In this document: positions 47,190 through 60,491 of the stretch, one piece after another | Layout of the letters: every line of letters begins with the position of its first letter | Position numbering within the stretch: position 1 is the stretch's first letter | NCBI GenBank assembly: GCA_028583605.1 | Contig: CM053334.1 | Coordinates: forward strand, 19,192,618-19,256,617 | Source of the DNA: Dastarcus helophoroides | Lineage: Eukaryota > Arthropoda > Insecta > Coleoptera > Bothrideridae | Direction of reading: 5' to 3' | Length of the DNA stretch: 64,000 bases | Program-made: the position numbers and the translations under genes | Notes under the pieces: model-generated | Seen by the model: only the letters and a program-made list of their open reading frames with translations | Told to the model about the DNA's origin: nothing | Database searches by the model: none

Positions 47190-50100
47190 CAAAATCGTTG
47201 ACTGGATGCTTTTGGTGGTTAAAATCTCAATGGAAAAGGAAAGTTCATCAATAATATTTTCTTTTTCCACTATAATTTTGTCTTCCTGTGGTATATTTTT
47301 CCAAGCTATATCTTCGGACAGAATCGATCCATCTTAATGATTTTTTGGTGGTCAAAATTTTAATGAAAAACTAAACCTCATCAGTAATAGTCCTCTTTTT
47401 TCACTATAATTTTGTCTTCGTGTGGTACATTTTTTCAAGATGTACCTTGGGACACAAGTGGATCCATGTTAATAATCATTTGGTGGTCAAAATTTTAATG
47501 AAAAAGGAAAGTTCATCAGTAATATGTTCTTTTTCCACTAAAACTTTGTCTTCATTTGGTATATTTTTCTACGCTGCACCTTTTCGAATGGGTACCTTAA
47601 TGATCATTTGGTGGTCAAATTTTCAATGGAAAAAGAAAGTTCATCAGTAACATTTTCTTTTTCCACTATAATTTTGTCTTCATGTGGTACATTTTTCTAT
47701 ACTATATGTTCGAACGCAATCGACCTAATCCATCCACCTTAATAATAGCTTGGTGGTCAAAATTCCAAGGACAATCGGAAGTTCATTAGTAATATCTTTT
47801 TTTTCCACTATAACTTTGTCTTCATGTGGTACCGTTTTCTAGGCCGTATGTTATGGATTCATGCTAATAATCATTTGGTGGGCAAAATTTTAATGAAAAT
47901 CGTAAATTCATCAGTAATGTTATATTTTTCCACTATAACTGTGTCTTCGTGTGGTACGAGGTGCACCTTTGGACACATCTTAATAAGCTTTTGGTGGTAA
48001 AAATTTCAATGAAAAACGAAAGTTCATCAGTAATAGTTTCTTTTTCCACTATAATTTTGTCTTCATTTGGTACATATTTCTACGCTGTATTTTATCGAAT
48101 GGTGGTCAAAATTTCAATAAAAAACTAAAGTTCATCAGGTAATATTATCTTTTTCTACTATAATTCTGTCTTCATGTGGTAAATTTTTCTAAGCTGTATT
48201 TTTGGGCATGATCAATTTATCTTGATAGTCATTTGGTGGTCAAAATTTCAATGAGAAACGAAAGTTCATCAGTAATATGTAGTTTTTCCACTATAATTTT
48301 GTCTTCATGTGGTACGTTTTTCTAGTACTATACGTTCAAACACAATTCATCAATCTAATAATTATTTGGTGGTCAAAATTTCAATACAGAATCGTAAAGT
48401 TCATCAGTAATGTTATATTTTTCCACTATAACTTTGTCTTCGTGTGGTACATTTTTCTAAGCTGCACCTTTGGACACAATGGATCCATCTTAATAATCCT
48501 TTGGTGGTAAAAATTTCTATGAGAAACGAAAGTTCATCAGTTATATTTAGTTTTTCCACTATAATTTTGTCTTCATGTAATATACATTTTTTTAAGCGGC
48601 ACTTTTGGACACTATGTATCAATGTTAATAATCATTTGGTGGTCAAAATTGCAATGAAAAACGAAAGTTCATCAGTAACATTTTCCTTTTCCAATATAAC
48701 TTTGTCTTCATTTGGTACAGTTTTCTATACCATACGTTTGGACACAATCAGTCAACCTTAATAATCATTTGGTGGTTTAAATTTCAATGAAAATCGTAAA
48801 TTCATCAGTAATGTTTTATTTTTCCACTATAATATTGTCTTCATGTGGTACAGCAGTACCATAGTTTAGAAGTCTCTAAACTGGACCAATGGATCCACCT
48901 TACCAATCATTTGGTGGTCAAAATTGCAACGAAAAACGAAAGTTCATCAGTAACATTTCATTTTTCCACTATAACTTTGTCTTCATTTGGTACATTTTTC
49001 TATACCATACGTTCGGACACAATCAATCAATTTTAATGATCATTTGGTGGTCAAAATTTCAATGAAAATCGGAAGTTCATGAGTAATGTTATATTTTTCC
49101 ACTATAATATTGTCTTCATGTGGTACTATTTCTAAACTGGACCATTGGACACAGTGGATCCATCTGAATAATCATTTGGTGGTCAAAATTGCACTGGAAA
49201 ACGAAAGTTCATCAGTAACAGCTTCTTTTTCCACTATAACTTTGTCTTCATTAGGTAAATTTTTCTATACCATACGTTCGGACACAATTGTTCAATTTCA
49301 ACAATCATTTGGTGAATGAAATTTTAATGAAAATTGTAAGTTCATCAGTAATGTTTTATTTTTCCACTATAATATTGTCTTCATGTGGTACTATTTCTAA
49401 GCTGGACCTTTGGACACAGTGGATCCATCTGAATAATCATTTGGTGGTCAAAATTGCAATGGAAAACGAAAGTTCATCAGTAATAGCTTCTTTTTCCACT
49501 ATAACTTTGTCTTCATTAGGTACATTTTTCTATACCATACGTTCGGACACAATTGTTCAATTTTAACAACCATTTGGTGGTTGAAATTTCAATGAAAATT
49601 GTAAGTTAATCAGTAATGTTTTATTTTTCCACTATAACATTGTCTTTATGTGGTACTACTTCTTAGCTGGACCTTTGGACACAATGGATCCATCTGAACA
49701 ATCATTTGGTGGTCAAAATTTCAATGAAAATCGTAAGTTCATCAGTAATGTTATATTTTTCCACTATAATATTGTCTTCATGTGGTATATTTTTCTAAGC
49801 TGCATCTTTGGACACAGTAGATCCATCTTAATAATCATCTGGTGTTCAAAATTGCAATAAAAAACCAAAGTTCATCAGTAACATTATCCTTTTCCACTAT
49901 AATACTGTCTTCATGTGATACATTTTTCTAAGCTGCATCTTTGGACATAGTGGATCCATTTCAATAATCATTTGGTGGTCAAAATTGCAATGGAAAACGA
50001 AAGTTCATCAGTAACAGCTTCTTTTTCCACTATAACTTTGTCTTCATTAGGTACATTTTTCTATACCATACGTTCGGACACAATTGTTCAATTTTAACAA

Positions 50101-52855
50101 TCATTTGGTGGTTGAAATTTCAATGAAAATTGTAAGTTCATCAGTAATGTTTTATTTTTCCACAATAATATTATCTTCATGTGGTACTATTTCTAAGCTG
50201 GACCTTTGGACACAGTAGATCCATCTGAATAATTATTTGGTGGCCAAAATTGTAATGGAAAACGAAAGTTCATCAGTAACAGCTTCTTTTTCCACTATAA
50301 CTTTGTCTTCATTAGGTACATTTTTCCATACCATACGTTCGGACACAATTGTTCAATTTTAATAATCATTTGGTGGTTGAAATTTCAATGAAAATTGTAA
50401 GTTCATCAGTAATGTTTTATTTTTCCACAATAATATTGTCTTCATGTGGTACTATTTCTAAGCTGGACCTTTGGACACAGTGGATCCATCTGAATAATCA
50501 TTTGGTGGTCAAAATTGCAATGGAAAACGAAAGTTCATCAGTAACAGCTTCTTTTTCCACTATAACTTTGTCTTCATTAGGTACATTTTTCCATACCATA
50601 CGTTCGGACACAATTGTTCAATTTTAATAATCATTTGGTGGTTGAAATTTCAATGAAAATTGTAAGTTCATCAGTAATGTTTTATTTTTCCACTATAATA
50701 TTGTCTTCATGTGGTACTATTTCTAAGCTGGACCTTTGGACACAGTGGATCCATCTGAATAATCATTTGGTGGTCAAAATTGTAATGGAAAACGAAAGTT
50801 CATCAGTAACAGCTTCTTTTTCCAATATAACTTTGTCTTCATTTGGTACAGTTTTCTATACCATACGTTTGGACACAATCAGTCAATCTTAATAATCATT
50901 TGGTGGTTAAAATTTCAATGAAAATCGTAAGTTCATCAGTAATGTTTTATTTTTTCACCCTAATATTGTCTTCATGTGGTACAGTAGTACCACAGTTTAG
51001 AAGTCTCTAAACTGGACCAATGGATCCATCTTACCAATCATTTGGTGGTCAAAATTGCCATCGAAAAACGAAAGTTCATCAGTAACATTTCATTTTTCCA
51101 CTATAACTTTGTCTTCATTTGGTACATTTTTCTATACCATACGTTCGGACACAATCAACCAATCTTGATGATCATTTGGTGGTTAAAATTTCAATAAAAA
51201 TCGTAAGTTTATCAGAAATGTTTTATTTTTCCACTATAATATTGTCTTCATGTGGTACTATTTCTAAGCTGGACCTTTGGACACAGTGGATCCATCTGAA
51301 TAATCATTTGGTGGTCAAAATTGCAATGGAAAACGAAAGTTCATCAGTAACAGCTTCTTTTTCCACTATAACTTTGTCTTCATTAGGTACATTTTTCCAT
51401 ACCATACGTTCGGACACAATTGTTCAATTTTAATAATCATTTGGTGGTTGAAATATCAATGAAAATTGTAAGTTCATCAGTAATGTTTTATTTTTCCACT
51501 ATAATATTGTCTTCATGTGGTACTATTTCTAAGCTGGACCTTTGGACACAGTGGATCCATCTGAATAATCATTTGGTGGTCAAAATTGCAATGGAAAACG
51601 AAAGTTCATCAGTAACAGCTTCTTTTTCCACTATAACTTTGTCTTCATTAGGTACATTTTTCCATACCATACGTTCGGACACAATTGTTCAATTTTAATA
51701 ATCATTTGGTGGTTGAAATTTCAATGAAAATTGTAAGTTCATCAGTAATGTTTTATTTTTCCACTATAATATTGTCTTCATGTGGTACTATTTCTAAGCT
51801 GGACCTTTGGACACAGTGGATCCATCTGAATAATCATTTGGTGGTCAAAATTGTAATGGAAAACGAAAGTTCATCAGTAACAGCTTCTTTTTCCACTATA
51901 ACTTTGTCTTCATTAGGTACATTTTTCTATACCATACGTTCGGACACAATTGTTCAATTTTAACAACCATTTGGTGGTTGAAATTTCAATGAAAATTGTA
52001 TGTTCATCAGTAATGTTTTATTTTTTCACTATAACATTGTCTTCATGTGGTACTACTTCTTAGCTGGACCTTTGGACACAATGGATCCATCTGAACAATC
52101 ATTTGGTGGTCGAAATTGCAACGAAAAACGAAAGTTCATCAGTAACATTTTCTTTTTCCACTATAATTTTGTCTTCATTTGGTATATTTTTCTATACCAT
52201 ACGTTCGGACACTATCAATCAATCTTAATGATCATTTGGTGGTTAAAATTTCAATGAAAATCGTAAGTTCATCAGTAATGTTACATTTTTCCACTATAAT
52301 ATTGTCTTCATGTGATACATTTTTCTAAGCCCTATCTTTGGACATAGTGGATCCATTTTACTAATCATTTGGTGGTCAAAATTTCAATGAAAATCGTAAG
52401 TTCATCAGTAATGTTATATTTTTTCCACTATAATATCGTCTTCATGTGGTACTTTTTCTAAGCTGGACCTTTGGACACAGTGGATCCATCTGGATCATCA
52501 TTTGGTGGTCAAAATTGCAATGGAAAACGAAAGTTCATCAGAAACAGCTTCTTTTTCCACTATAAATTCGTCTTCCTGTGGAAGATTTTTCTAGGCTGCA
52601 TTTTCGAATCCAATCGATTCGTTTTAACGGTCTCTGGTGGTTAAAATTTCTATGAAAAACGAAAGTTCATCAATAATATTTTCTTTTTTCACTATAATTT
52701 TGTCTTCATGTGGTACATTTTTCCAAACTATAATTTCGGACACAATGGATCCACTTAATAATTATTTGGTTGCCAAAATTTTAGTGAAAGACGAAAGTTC
52801 ATCAGTAATATTTTCTTTTTCCACTACAATTTTATCTTCATAAAATGGAAATTTC
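47190..52855 (+). repeat. ~133-bp satellite with 265-bp dimeric higher-order repeat (block 1)
   Basis: Monomer marks: TCATTTGGTGGTCAAAATTT, AAAGTTCATCAGTAAT, TTTTTCCACTATAA and TTGTCTTCATGTGGTAC. In 49200-52000 two monomer types alternate, and the dimer repeats at 265 bp (for example 50349, 50614 and 51420, 51685) with very high identity. Outer monomers are diverged. The recurrent 92-codon frames follow the dimer, but 265 is not divisible by three, so the array does not encode a repeat protein. Confidence 0.95.
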
Positions 52856-53012
52856 CAAGTTATATCATATTAGATTATTAGAGCTGATCAGAAAATTCGT
52901 TTTAAACAAAACATCAATGTCATCACTATTGCAGTATTCAGTTAAAATTAGTTCATTTTAAAACTCGTAGAAGTTCTTGGTGGTCAAAATTTCGGTAAAC
53001 CAAAACTGATCA

Positions 53013-53166
53013 CAGTGGCGGATTACCCATGAGGCAAACCAGATAGGTGTCCAGAGGCATAAGGAGACCTGGAAACCGTTTACATTTGAAGGGAGGTTTA
53101 ATCGTCAAAACATATTGTGAGGCGCGTTATATACCTAGAGTGTTTCCAACATTTAATCCGCCACTG
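53013..53166. mobile_element. 154-bp MITE with perfect 13-bp inverted ends
   Basis: Ends CAGTGGCGGATTA and TAATCCGCCACTG are exact complements. CAGTGGCG-type ends are common among hAT elements. The 8-bp flanks (ACTGATCA and AGGATTTG) differ, so no target duplication survives. A partial second copy lies at about 47078. Confidence 0.8.
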
Positions 53167-53699
53167 AGGATTTGGATATTGTTTGCTTAAAAATTCGTTT
53201 AATGGTTTCTTGTTAACCGTTTTAATTCGTAGCATCTTTAACATGAGTAGTTTTAATTAAATTACTAAGCGCAATTCATCTGACGTTACGCCGTTACGCA
53301 ATCACTAATGAGTACCAATAAAAGCGAAACGTCGATGTCTAATTGTTATAAATTCTTTACATTGTAGCTACGCAGAATATAAATTGTTTAAATTAATTTA
53401 AATTAAATTTATCTCCCCTGTTTTATATGAGGTTACGCAACGAGCTTCAATAAGAACGAAATATTAATTTCTAACTGCCTATTTTGAATTTTTTTGATGA
53501 AAATAATTTACGATTTGAAGATTGAAAAAAATGTTCTGCTAAAGGATTTTAATATTAACAATTTTCTCGTACGTAACCTATTTTCTTTGAATTTCTACTA
53601 AACTACTTCTCTTCAGCCCCTCAGTTGCCAAAATAAAAACCCAGATTTTGTAGTCTCATTAACCATCGAATTATTTTACTTTTCTTTCATGATACATAC

Positions 53700-53724
53700 T
53701 TTCAGGTTTCTTGGCCATCTTCAT
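53700..53724 (-). CDS. candidate first coding exon of SLC13-B (MKMAKKPE)
   Basis: ATG AAG ATG GCC AAG AAA CCT GAA A followed by the donor GTATGT. It ends in phase 1. The next minus-strand acceptor that fits (37757, TTTCTTTACAG) leads into TT CAT AAA CTA ATG, so the join reads [19 protein letters not shown] and enters the SLC13-B frame. It follows a well-formed promoter. The intron would be about 16 kb and consist mainly of satellite. No transcript evidence is available; the alternative is an unrelated gene start. Confidence 0.5.
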
Positions 53725-53823
53725 CAAAATTCCTTCACCATCAAACTTTCTTAACTTCCGATCACAGAGACACAAGATCACCAAAAAAATGAGCTATTTC
53801 CAAGCTTCCTGACACTTTCCCTT

Positions 53824-53910
53824 TTAGAACGTGTCCACCAGATACAAATAGCACAGAACCGATTTGATAGTGATAAGCCTTAGTATCTTTTTGATGTCAA
53901 CTACGCGCAT
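53824..53910 (-). other. 28-codon upstream ORF in the 5' leader
   Basis: Begins at the first ATG after the predicted start site (MRVVDIKKIL...) and stops about 100 bases before the MKMAKKPE start. If the leader is real, this uORF could dampen translation. Inference only. Confidence 0.4.
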
Positions 53911-53923
53911 TGTTGCTCGAAAA

Positions 53924-53960
53924 GACTGAAGATTTTCGAATCGACTCCTCGATTTATATA
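53924..53960 (-). promoter_or_regulatory. core promoter: TATATAAA and TCAGTC initiator
   Basis: On the minus strand TATATAAA occupies 53953-53960 and the arthropod initiator TCAGTC 53924-53929, placing +1 at about 53927. The spacing is 31 bases, as expected for insect TATA promoters. Immediately upstream is a perfect 16-bp palindrome at 53965-53980. Confidence 0.75.
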
Positions 53961-53964
53961 GAGC

Positions 53965-53980
53965 TAAAGACCGGTCTTTA
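53965..53980. promoter_or_regulatory. 16-bp palindrome TAAAGACCGGTCTTTA upstream of the TATA box
   Basis: A perfect dyad five bases upstream of the TATA box. Its ACCGGT core resembles sites of the Grainyhead/CP2 class. Similar words (AAAGACCGGTTT) occur at about 30392 and, inverted, at 62922. A protein-binding role is inference. Confidence 0.45.
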
Positions 53981-54610
53981 TCTTTAGACGATTAATTGGA
54001 TGTTTACACACAAAGCAACAAATTGACCTTAATTTCACTCCGAGCTTAGACTGACTGGGGTCAAAGTTGTTCTATGGCTGGGGCAGTCGCGTGGTTTTTC
54101 CACATATTTTTTTAAAATTGCCGCCAATTAGACAAACTAGAGAGGCCTTGGCCCTCATTCTGTTAGGTTCAATCGATGGAATTAAATCGCACAATTTAAC
54201 TAATTACGATCCGGTTGTAGTGGTAATTTATCCTGAAGCAGCTTTTCCACAGGTTCGACGACCGGAAAACTTTCACCGACGAATTTCCCAAGTTTGGCGT
54301 AAATCCATCGGAGCGTTTCGATGCAATTTCAGGGTGATAGTTGTTAACGTAAAACCCATTTTATCAGGAAGATTACTACGTAAATTGGTACCAAAATATT
54401 TACTGCTTTTATTGCGTTATTTTCTGCTTTATAAATAGGTGTAATCCCGCAATTAGCTTAAGCAATAATTACTTGTTTGTTTTAAGTCATAATTTAAGGG
54501 AATAGATACTGTTTGCGTTAACTGGGATTGAAGTCAATAAGAATTTAAAAATTCTTATCGATGCTGAAACATCGAAGTTGAAGTATCGCCATAGGGGCGT
54601 AGTTTCTTTT
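53981..54610. other. spacer upstream of the promoter
   Basis: Holds a 123-codon plus-strand frame (54067-54438) without recognisable domain or gene signals. No supported gene. Confidence 0.35.
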
Positions 54611-54789
54611 TTTCTATAGAACTTCCAAGTTATGGAACTTGTTACCGAAAGGAATTTTCCCCAAAAATTACAACCTACCCTTGTTTAAGAAGGCGGTTCA
54701 TCTATGCTGGTTTCTTCATTCCTACTCGCAGTGCTTTGAAAGCATAATGGGGTTACCCTTTGCGAGTGGATTAAACTTAAAAAAAAAGT
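54611..54789 (+). mobile_element. retroelement 3' tail (copy d, ~175 bp)
   Basis: Starts TTTCTATAGAACTTCCAAG, continues GTTACCGAAAGGAATTTT and CCTACTCGCAGTGCTTTGAA, and ends in an A run. It matches copy b (14969-15138) end to end in opposite orientation. Confidence 0.7.
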
Positions 54790-55370
54790 CGATATAGAGG
54801 GCCATCGGCACCACATACGTGGTGGCGATGTTTGTTTTTATTGTCTCTTATGTACTGTTGTATATAGTACATTGTAAAGATTAAACTTTTCAGATCCTCG
54901 CCCTTGATGAAAAATTCAGAACACACATTTCATGAAATGTGACCAGAATGTCTAGCGGCAAAACCCAAGAGATATCGAGCGTTGATTGACACATTATACA
55001 TAAAGATGAAAGGATTGTAGGCCGTGATTAGAACATCGCTTATCCGATCAAACTTTAGCTAAGGGACACATCGTTGGACTCTGATAATTCTAACGAAGTT
55101 TTGTTTATATTTTGCATCATATTTCTCCAAACTAATTAATGTTTAATACGGTTTTTACAGTAATACAAACGGTTCTAGCCGATAAATGGATGATTCCATT
55201 GAAACACATGGAAAAGCACATTTACAACATCGAAGCCATCTGAAGGACCCGAGGATTGTCCTGATATTCTGCATTATACGTTTGGGTATTAGACCTCCTA
55301 CTAGAATTCATAAAGAATATTTAACAATAAATTCAAGAAGTATAAAAATTCCATCTTCCATCTCCATGAT
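54790..55370. other. unique spacer
   Basis: No gene or repeat family recognised. Confidence 0.35.
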
Positions 55371-58300
55371 CATTTGGTAGTCACAATTTCAAAGAAAAAC
55401 GGCGGTTTATTAGTAATGTTTTCCGACTATGATTTTGTTTCCATGTGTTACATTTTTCTATGTTGCACCTTTGGACACAATTGATCCATCCTAATAATTA
55501 TTTGGTGGTCAAAATTTCAATGAAAAACGATAGTTCATCAGTATTTTTTTTTTGCAGTACAATTTTATTTTCCCGTGGTACATTTTTCCAAGCTGCACAT
55601 TCGGACACAATTCATCTACCTTAATAACTGTTTGGTGGTCAAAATTTCAATAAAAAATGAAAGTTCATCAGAAATATTTTCTTTTTTCACTATAATTTTG
55701 TCAACTTGTGGTATATTTTTCTAAGCTGGATTCATGTTAATAATCATTTGGTGGTCAAAATTTTAATGAAAAACGAAAGTTCATCAGTAATAGTTTCTTT
55801 TTTCACTAACATCTTGTCTTCATGTGGTACATTTTTCCAAGCTGTACCTTTGGACACAATCAATTCATCTTTGGTGGTCAAAATTTCAATGAAAAACGAA
55901 AGTTCATCAGTAATATTTTCTTTTTCCACTATAATCTTGTCTTCATGTCTATGTTTTCGAACATAATCAATCCATCATTTGATCAAAATTTTAATAAAAA
56001 TCGGAAGTTCATCAGTAATAGGTTCTTTTTCCACTATAATTTTGTCTTCATACGCTACATTTTTCTAAGCTGTATTTTTTGTCAAAATTTCAATGAAAAA
56101 CGAAAGTTCATCAGTAATATTTTCTTTTTCCACTATAATCTTGTCTTCATGTCTATGTTTTCGAACATAATCAATCCATCATTTGATCAAAATTTTAATA
56201 AAAATCGAAAGTTCATCAGTAATAGGTTCTTTTTCCACTATAATTTTGTCTTCATACGCTACATTTTTCTAACCCAAACCATTCATCTTAATAATCATTT
56301 GGTGGTCAAAATTCCAATGAGGATTGAAAGCTCATCAGCAATATGTTCTTTTTCCACTATAATTTTGTCTTCATGTGTACATTTTTTAAAGCTGTATCTC
56401 ATCGATTCATGTTAATAATCATTTGGTGGTCAAAATTTGAATGAAAATCGAAAGTTCATCGATAATATTTTCTTTTTCCACTATAATTTTGTCTTCATGT
56501 GCATGTCTTCAAACAGGATCGATCTATCATTTGGTGGTCAAAATTTCAATAAAAATCCAAAATTCATCAGTAATATGTTCTTTTTCCACTACAATTTTGT
56601 CTTCATGTGGTACATTTTCCTAATTTGTACCTTTGGACCCAATCCATCCACCTTAATAATCTTTTGGTGGTCAAAATTTTAATGAAAATCGAAAGTTCAT
56701 CAGTAGTATCTTGTTTTTCCACTATAATGTTGTCTTCATGCGGTACATTTTTCTAAGCTGTATTTTTGGATCCATACCATTCACCTTGATGATCATCTGG
56801 TGATCAAAATTCCAATGAGAATCGAAGGTTCATCAGTAATATGTTCTTTTTCCGCTATAATTTTGTCTTCATGCGTTAGATTTTCCTAAGCTGTATCTTC
56901 AGACCCAATCCTTCAACCTTAATAATCTCTTGGTGGTCAAAATTTCAATAAAAATCAAAAGTTCATCAGTAGTATCTTGTTTTTCCACTATAATGTTGTC
57001 TTCATGCGGTACATTTTTCTAAGCTGTATTTTGGGATCCATACCATTCACCTTAATGATCATTTGGAGGTCGAAATTCCAATGAGAATCGAAAGTTCATC
57101 AGTAATATGTTCTTTTTCCAATATAATTTTGTCTTCATGCGGTACATTTTCCTAAGCTGTATCTTCAGACAGAATCCATCCGCCTTAGGAATCTCTTGGT
57201 GGTCAAAATTTTAATAAAAATCGAAGGTTCATCAGTAATATCTTGTTTTTCCACTATAATATTTTCTTCATGTGGTACATTTTCCTAAGCTGCACTTTTG
57301 GACACAATGGATCCATCTTAATAATCTTTTGGTGGTGAAAATTTCAATGAAAAATGAAAGTTCATCAGTAATATTTTCATTTTCCATTATAATTTTGTCT
57401 TCATTCTGTATGTCTTCGAACAGAATCGATCCATCATTTGGTGGTCAAAATTTCAATAAAAATCGAAAAGTTCATGAGTAACATGTTATTTTTCCACTAT
57501 AATTTTGTCTTCATGCCATATATTTTCCTAAGCTTGTAACTTCAGACCCAATCCATCCACCTTAATAATCTCTTGGTGGTCAAAATTTTAATGAAAATCG
57601 AAAGTTCATCAGTACTATCTTGTTTTTCCACTATAAGGTTGTCTTCATGCCGTCCATTTTTCTAAGCTGTATTTTCGGATCCATACCATTCACCTTAATG
57701 ATCATTTGGTGGTCAAAATTCCAATGAGAATCGAAAGTTCATCAGTAATAGGTTCTTTTTCCAATATAATTTTGTCTTCATGCGGTACATTTTCCTAAGC
57801 TGTATCTTCGGACAGAATCCATTCCGCCTTAAGAATCTCTTGGTGGTCAAAATTTCAATGAAAATTGAAAGTTCATCAGTAATATCTTGTTTTTCCCATA
57901 TAATATTGTCTTCATGTGGTACATTTTCCTAAGCTGCACTTTTGGACACAATGGATCCATCTTAATAATCTTTTGGTGGTGAAAATTTCAATGAAAAATG
58001 AAAGTTCATCAGTAATGTTTTCTTTTTCCAGTATAATTTTGTCTTCATGTGTATGTCCTCGAACAGAATCGATCCATCATTTGGTGGTCAAAATTTGAAT
58101 GAAAATCGAAAGTTCATCAGTAATATTTTCTTTATCCATGATAATTTTGTCTTCATGTATATGTCTTCGGACAGAATCGCTCCATCATTTGGTGGTCAAA
58201 ATTTCAATAAAAATCGAAAATTCATCAGTAATATGTTCGTTTTCCACTATAATTTTGTCTTCAAGTGGTACATTTTCTCAAGCAAGCTGTACCTTCGGAC

Positions 58301-60385
58301 CCAATCCACCCACCTTAATAATCTCTTGGTGGTCAAAATTTCAATGAAAATCGAAAGTTCAAAAGTAATATCTTGTTTTTCCACTATAATGTTGTCTTCA
58401 TGCGGTACATTTTTCTAAGCTGTATTTTCGGATCCATACCATTCACCGTAATGATCATTTGGTGGTCAAAATTCCAATGAGAATCGAAAGTTAATCAGTA
58501 GTATCTTGTTTTTCCACTGTAATGTTGTCTTCATGCGGTACATTTTTCTAAGCTGTACCTTCGCATCCATACCATATACCTTAATGATCAATTGGTGGTC
58601 AAAATTCCGATGAGAATCGAAAGTTCATCAGTAATAGGTTCTTTTTCCACTATAATTTTGTCTTCATGTGGTACATTTTTCTATACTATACGTTCAAACA
58701 CAATCGATCAATCTAATAATTATTTGGTGGTCAAAATTTCAATGAAGATCGTAAGTTCATCAGTAATGTTATATTTTTCCACTATAATATTGTCTTCATG
58801 TGGTACATTTTCCTAAGCCGTATCCTGGGATCCAATCGATCCACCTTAATAATTTCTTGGTGGTCAAAATTTCAATGAAAATCGAAAGTTCATCCGTAAT
58901 ATCTTGTTTTTCCACTAAAATATTGTCTTCACGTGGTACATTTTTCCAAGCTGCACTTTTGGACACAATGGATCCATCTTAATAATCTTTTGGTGGTGAA
59001 AATTTCAATGGAATATGAAAGTTCATCAGTAATGTTTTCTTTTTCCAGTATAATTTTGTCTTCATGTGTATGTCTTCGAAGAGAATCGATCCATCATTTG
59101 GTGGTCAAAATTTCAATAAAAATCGAAAGTTCATCAGTAATATGTTCTTTTTCCACTATAATGTTGTCCTTATGCGACATATTTTCCTAAGCTGTATCTT
59201 GGGACCCAATCCTTCAACCTTAGTAATCTCTTGGTGGTCAAAATTTTAATGAAAATCGAAAGTTCATCAGTAGTATCTTGTTTTTCCACTATAATGTTGT
59301 CTTCATGCGATACATTTTTCTAAGCTGTATTTTCGGATCCATTACCATTCACCGTAATGATCATTTGGTGGTCAAAATTCCAATGAGAATCGAAAATTCA
59401 TCAGTAGTATCTTGTTTTTCCACTATAATGTTGTCTTCATGCTGATACATTTTTCTAAGCTGTATCTTCGGATCCACTACCATCTACCTTAATGATGAAT
59501 TGGTGGTCAAAATTATAATGAGAATCGAAAGTTGATCAGTAGTATCTTGTTTTTCCACTGCAATGTTGTCTTCATGCGGTACATTTTTCTAAGCTGTATC
59601 TTCGGATCCATACCATCTACCTTAATGATCAATTGGTGGTCAAAATTCCGAATGAGAATCGAAAGTTCATCAGTAATAGGTTCTTTTTCCACTATAATTT
59701 TGTCTTCATGTGGTACATTTTTCTATACTATACGTTCAAACACAATATCAATCTAATAATTATTTGGTGGTCAAAATTTCAATGAAGATCGTAAATTCAT
59801 CAGTAAGGTTATATTTTTCCACTATAATATTGTCTTCATGTGGTACATTATTCTAAGCTGCATCTTTGGACACAATGGATTCATCTTAATAATTATTTGG
59901 TGGTCAAAATTCCAATGAAAATGAAAAGTTCATCAGTAATACGTTCTTTTTCCACCTATAATGTTGTCTTCATGCGATACATTTTCCTAAGGCTGTATCT
60001 TGGGACCCAATCCATTCACCTTAATAATCTCTTGGTGGTCAAAATTTCAATAAAAATCGAAAGTTCATCAGTAATATCTTGTTTTTCCACTATAATTTTG
60101 TCTTCATGCGGTACATTTTTGTAAGTTGTATCTTCCGACCCAAATCATCCACCTTAATGATCATTTGGTGGTCAAAATTCTAATGAGAATCGAAACTTCA
60201 TTGGTAACATGTTCTTTTTCCACTAAAATTTTGTCTTCATGTGGTACATTTTTCCAAGGTGTATCTTATGGATTCATCTTAATAGTCATTTGGTTTTCAA
60301 AAATTTCAATAAAAAACGATAGCTCATCAGTAATATTTACTCTTTCCCTTGTAATTCTGTCTTCATATTACACAATTTGTACAAG
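55371..60385 (+). repeat. ~133-bp satellite, block 2
   Basis: Same monomer family and orientation as 47190-52855. It has more GAAAATCGAAAGTTCATCAG and TTCATGCGGTACATTTTTCT variants and less regular spacing. Some monomers are truncated (for example 55960-56270, where a ~190-bp block is duplicated). It lacks the homogeneous 265-bp dimer run of block 1, so it looks older or less homogenised. Confidence 0.93.
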
Positions 60386-60491
60386 TTATATACATATCAA
60401 AGAATTTGAACAAAACACCATTCTGAAATCTACACGAACTCTTTAGCGCCCTGCATATCCGAATAAATTAGTTTTATTACGTTAATCCAAA

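Noticed and set aside
49288..51963. Recurrent 92-codon frames (FNNHLVV...SSSV...)
   Set aside because: They track the 265-bp dimeric satellite, whose period is not a multiple of three, and stops end each frame. Not a repeat protein.
53005..53174. 8-bp target duplication for the 154-bp MITE
   Set aside because: Flanks ACTGATCA and AGGATTTG do not match.
54067..54438. 123-codon plus-strand frame
   Set aside because: No recognisable domain, no convincing start context or polyadenylation site, and biased toward chance hydrophobic and basic runs.
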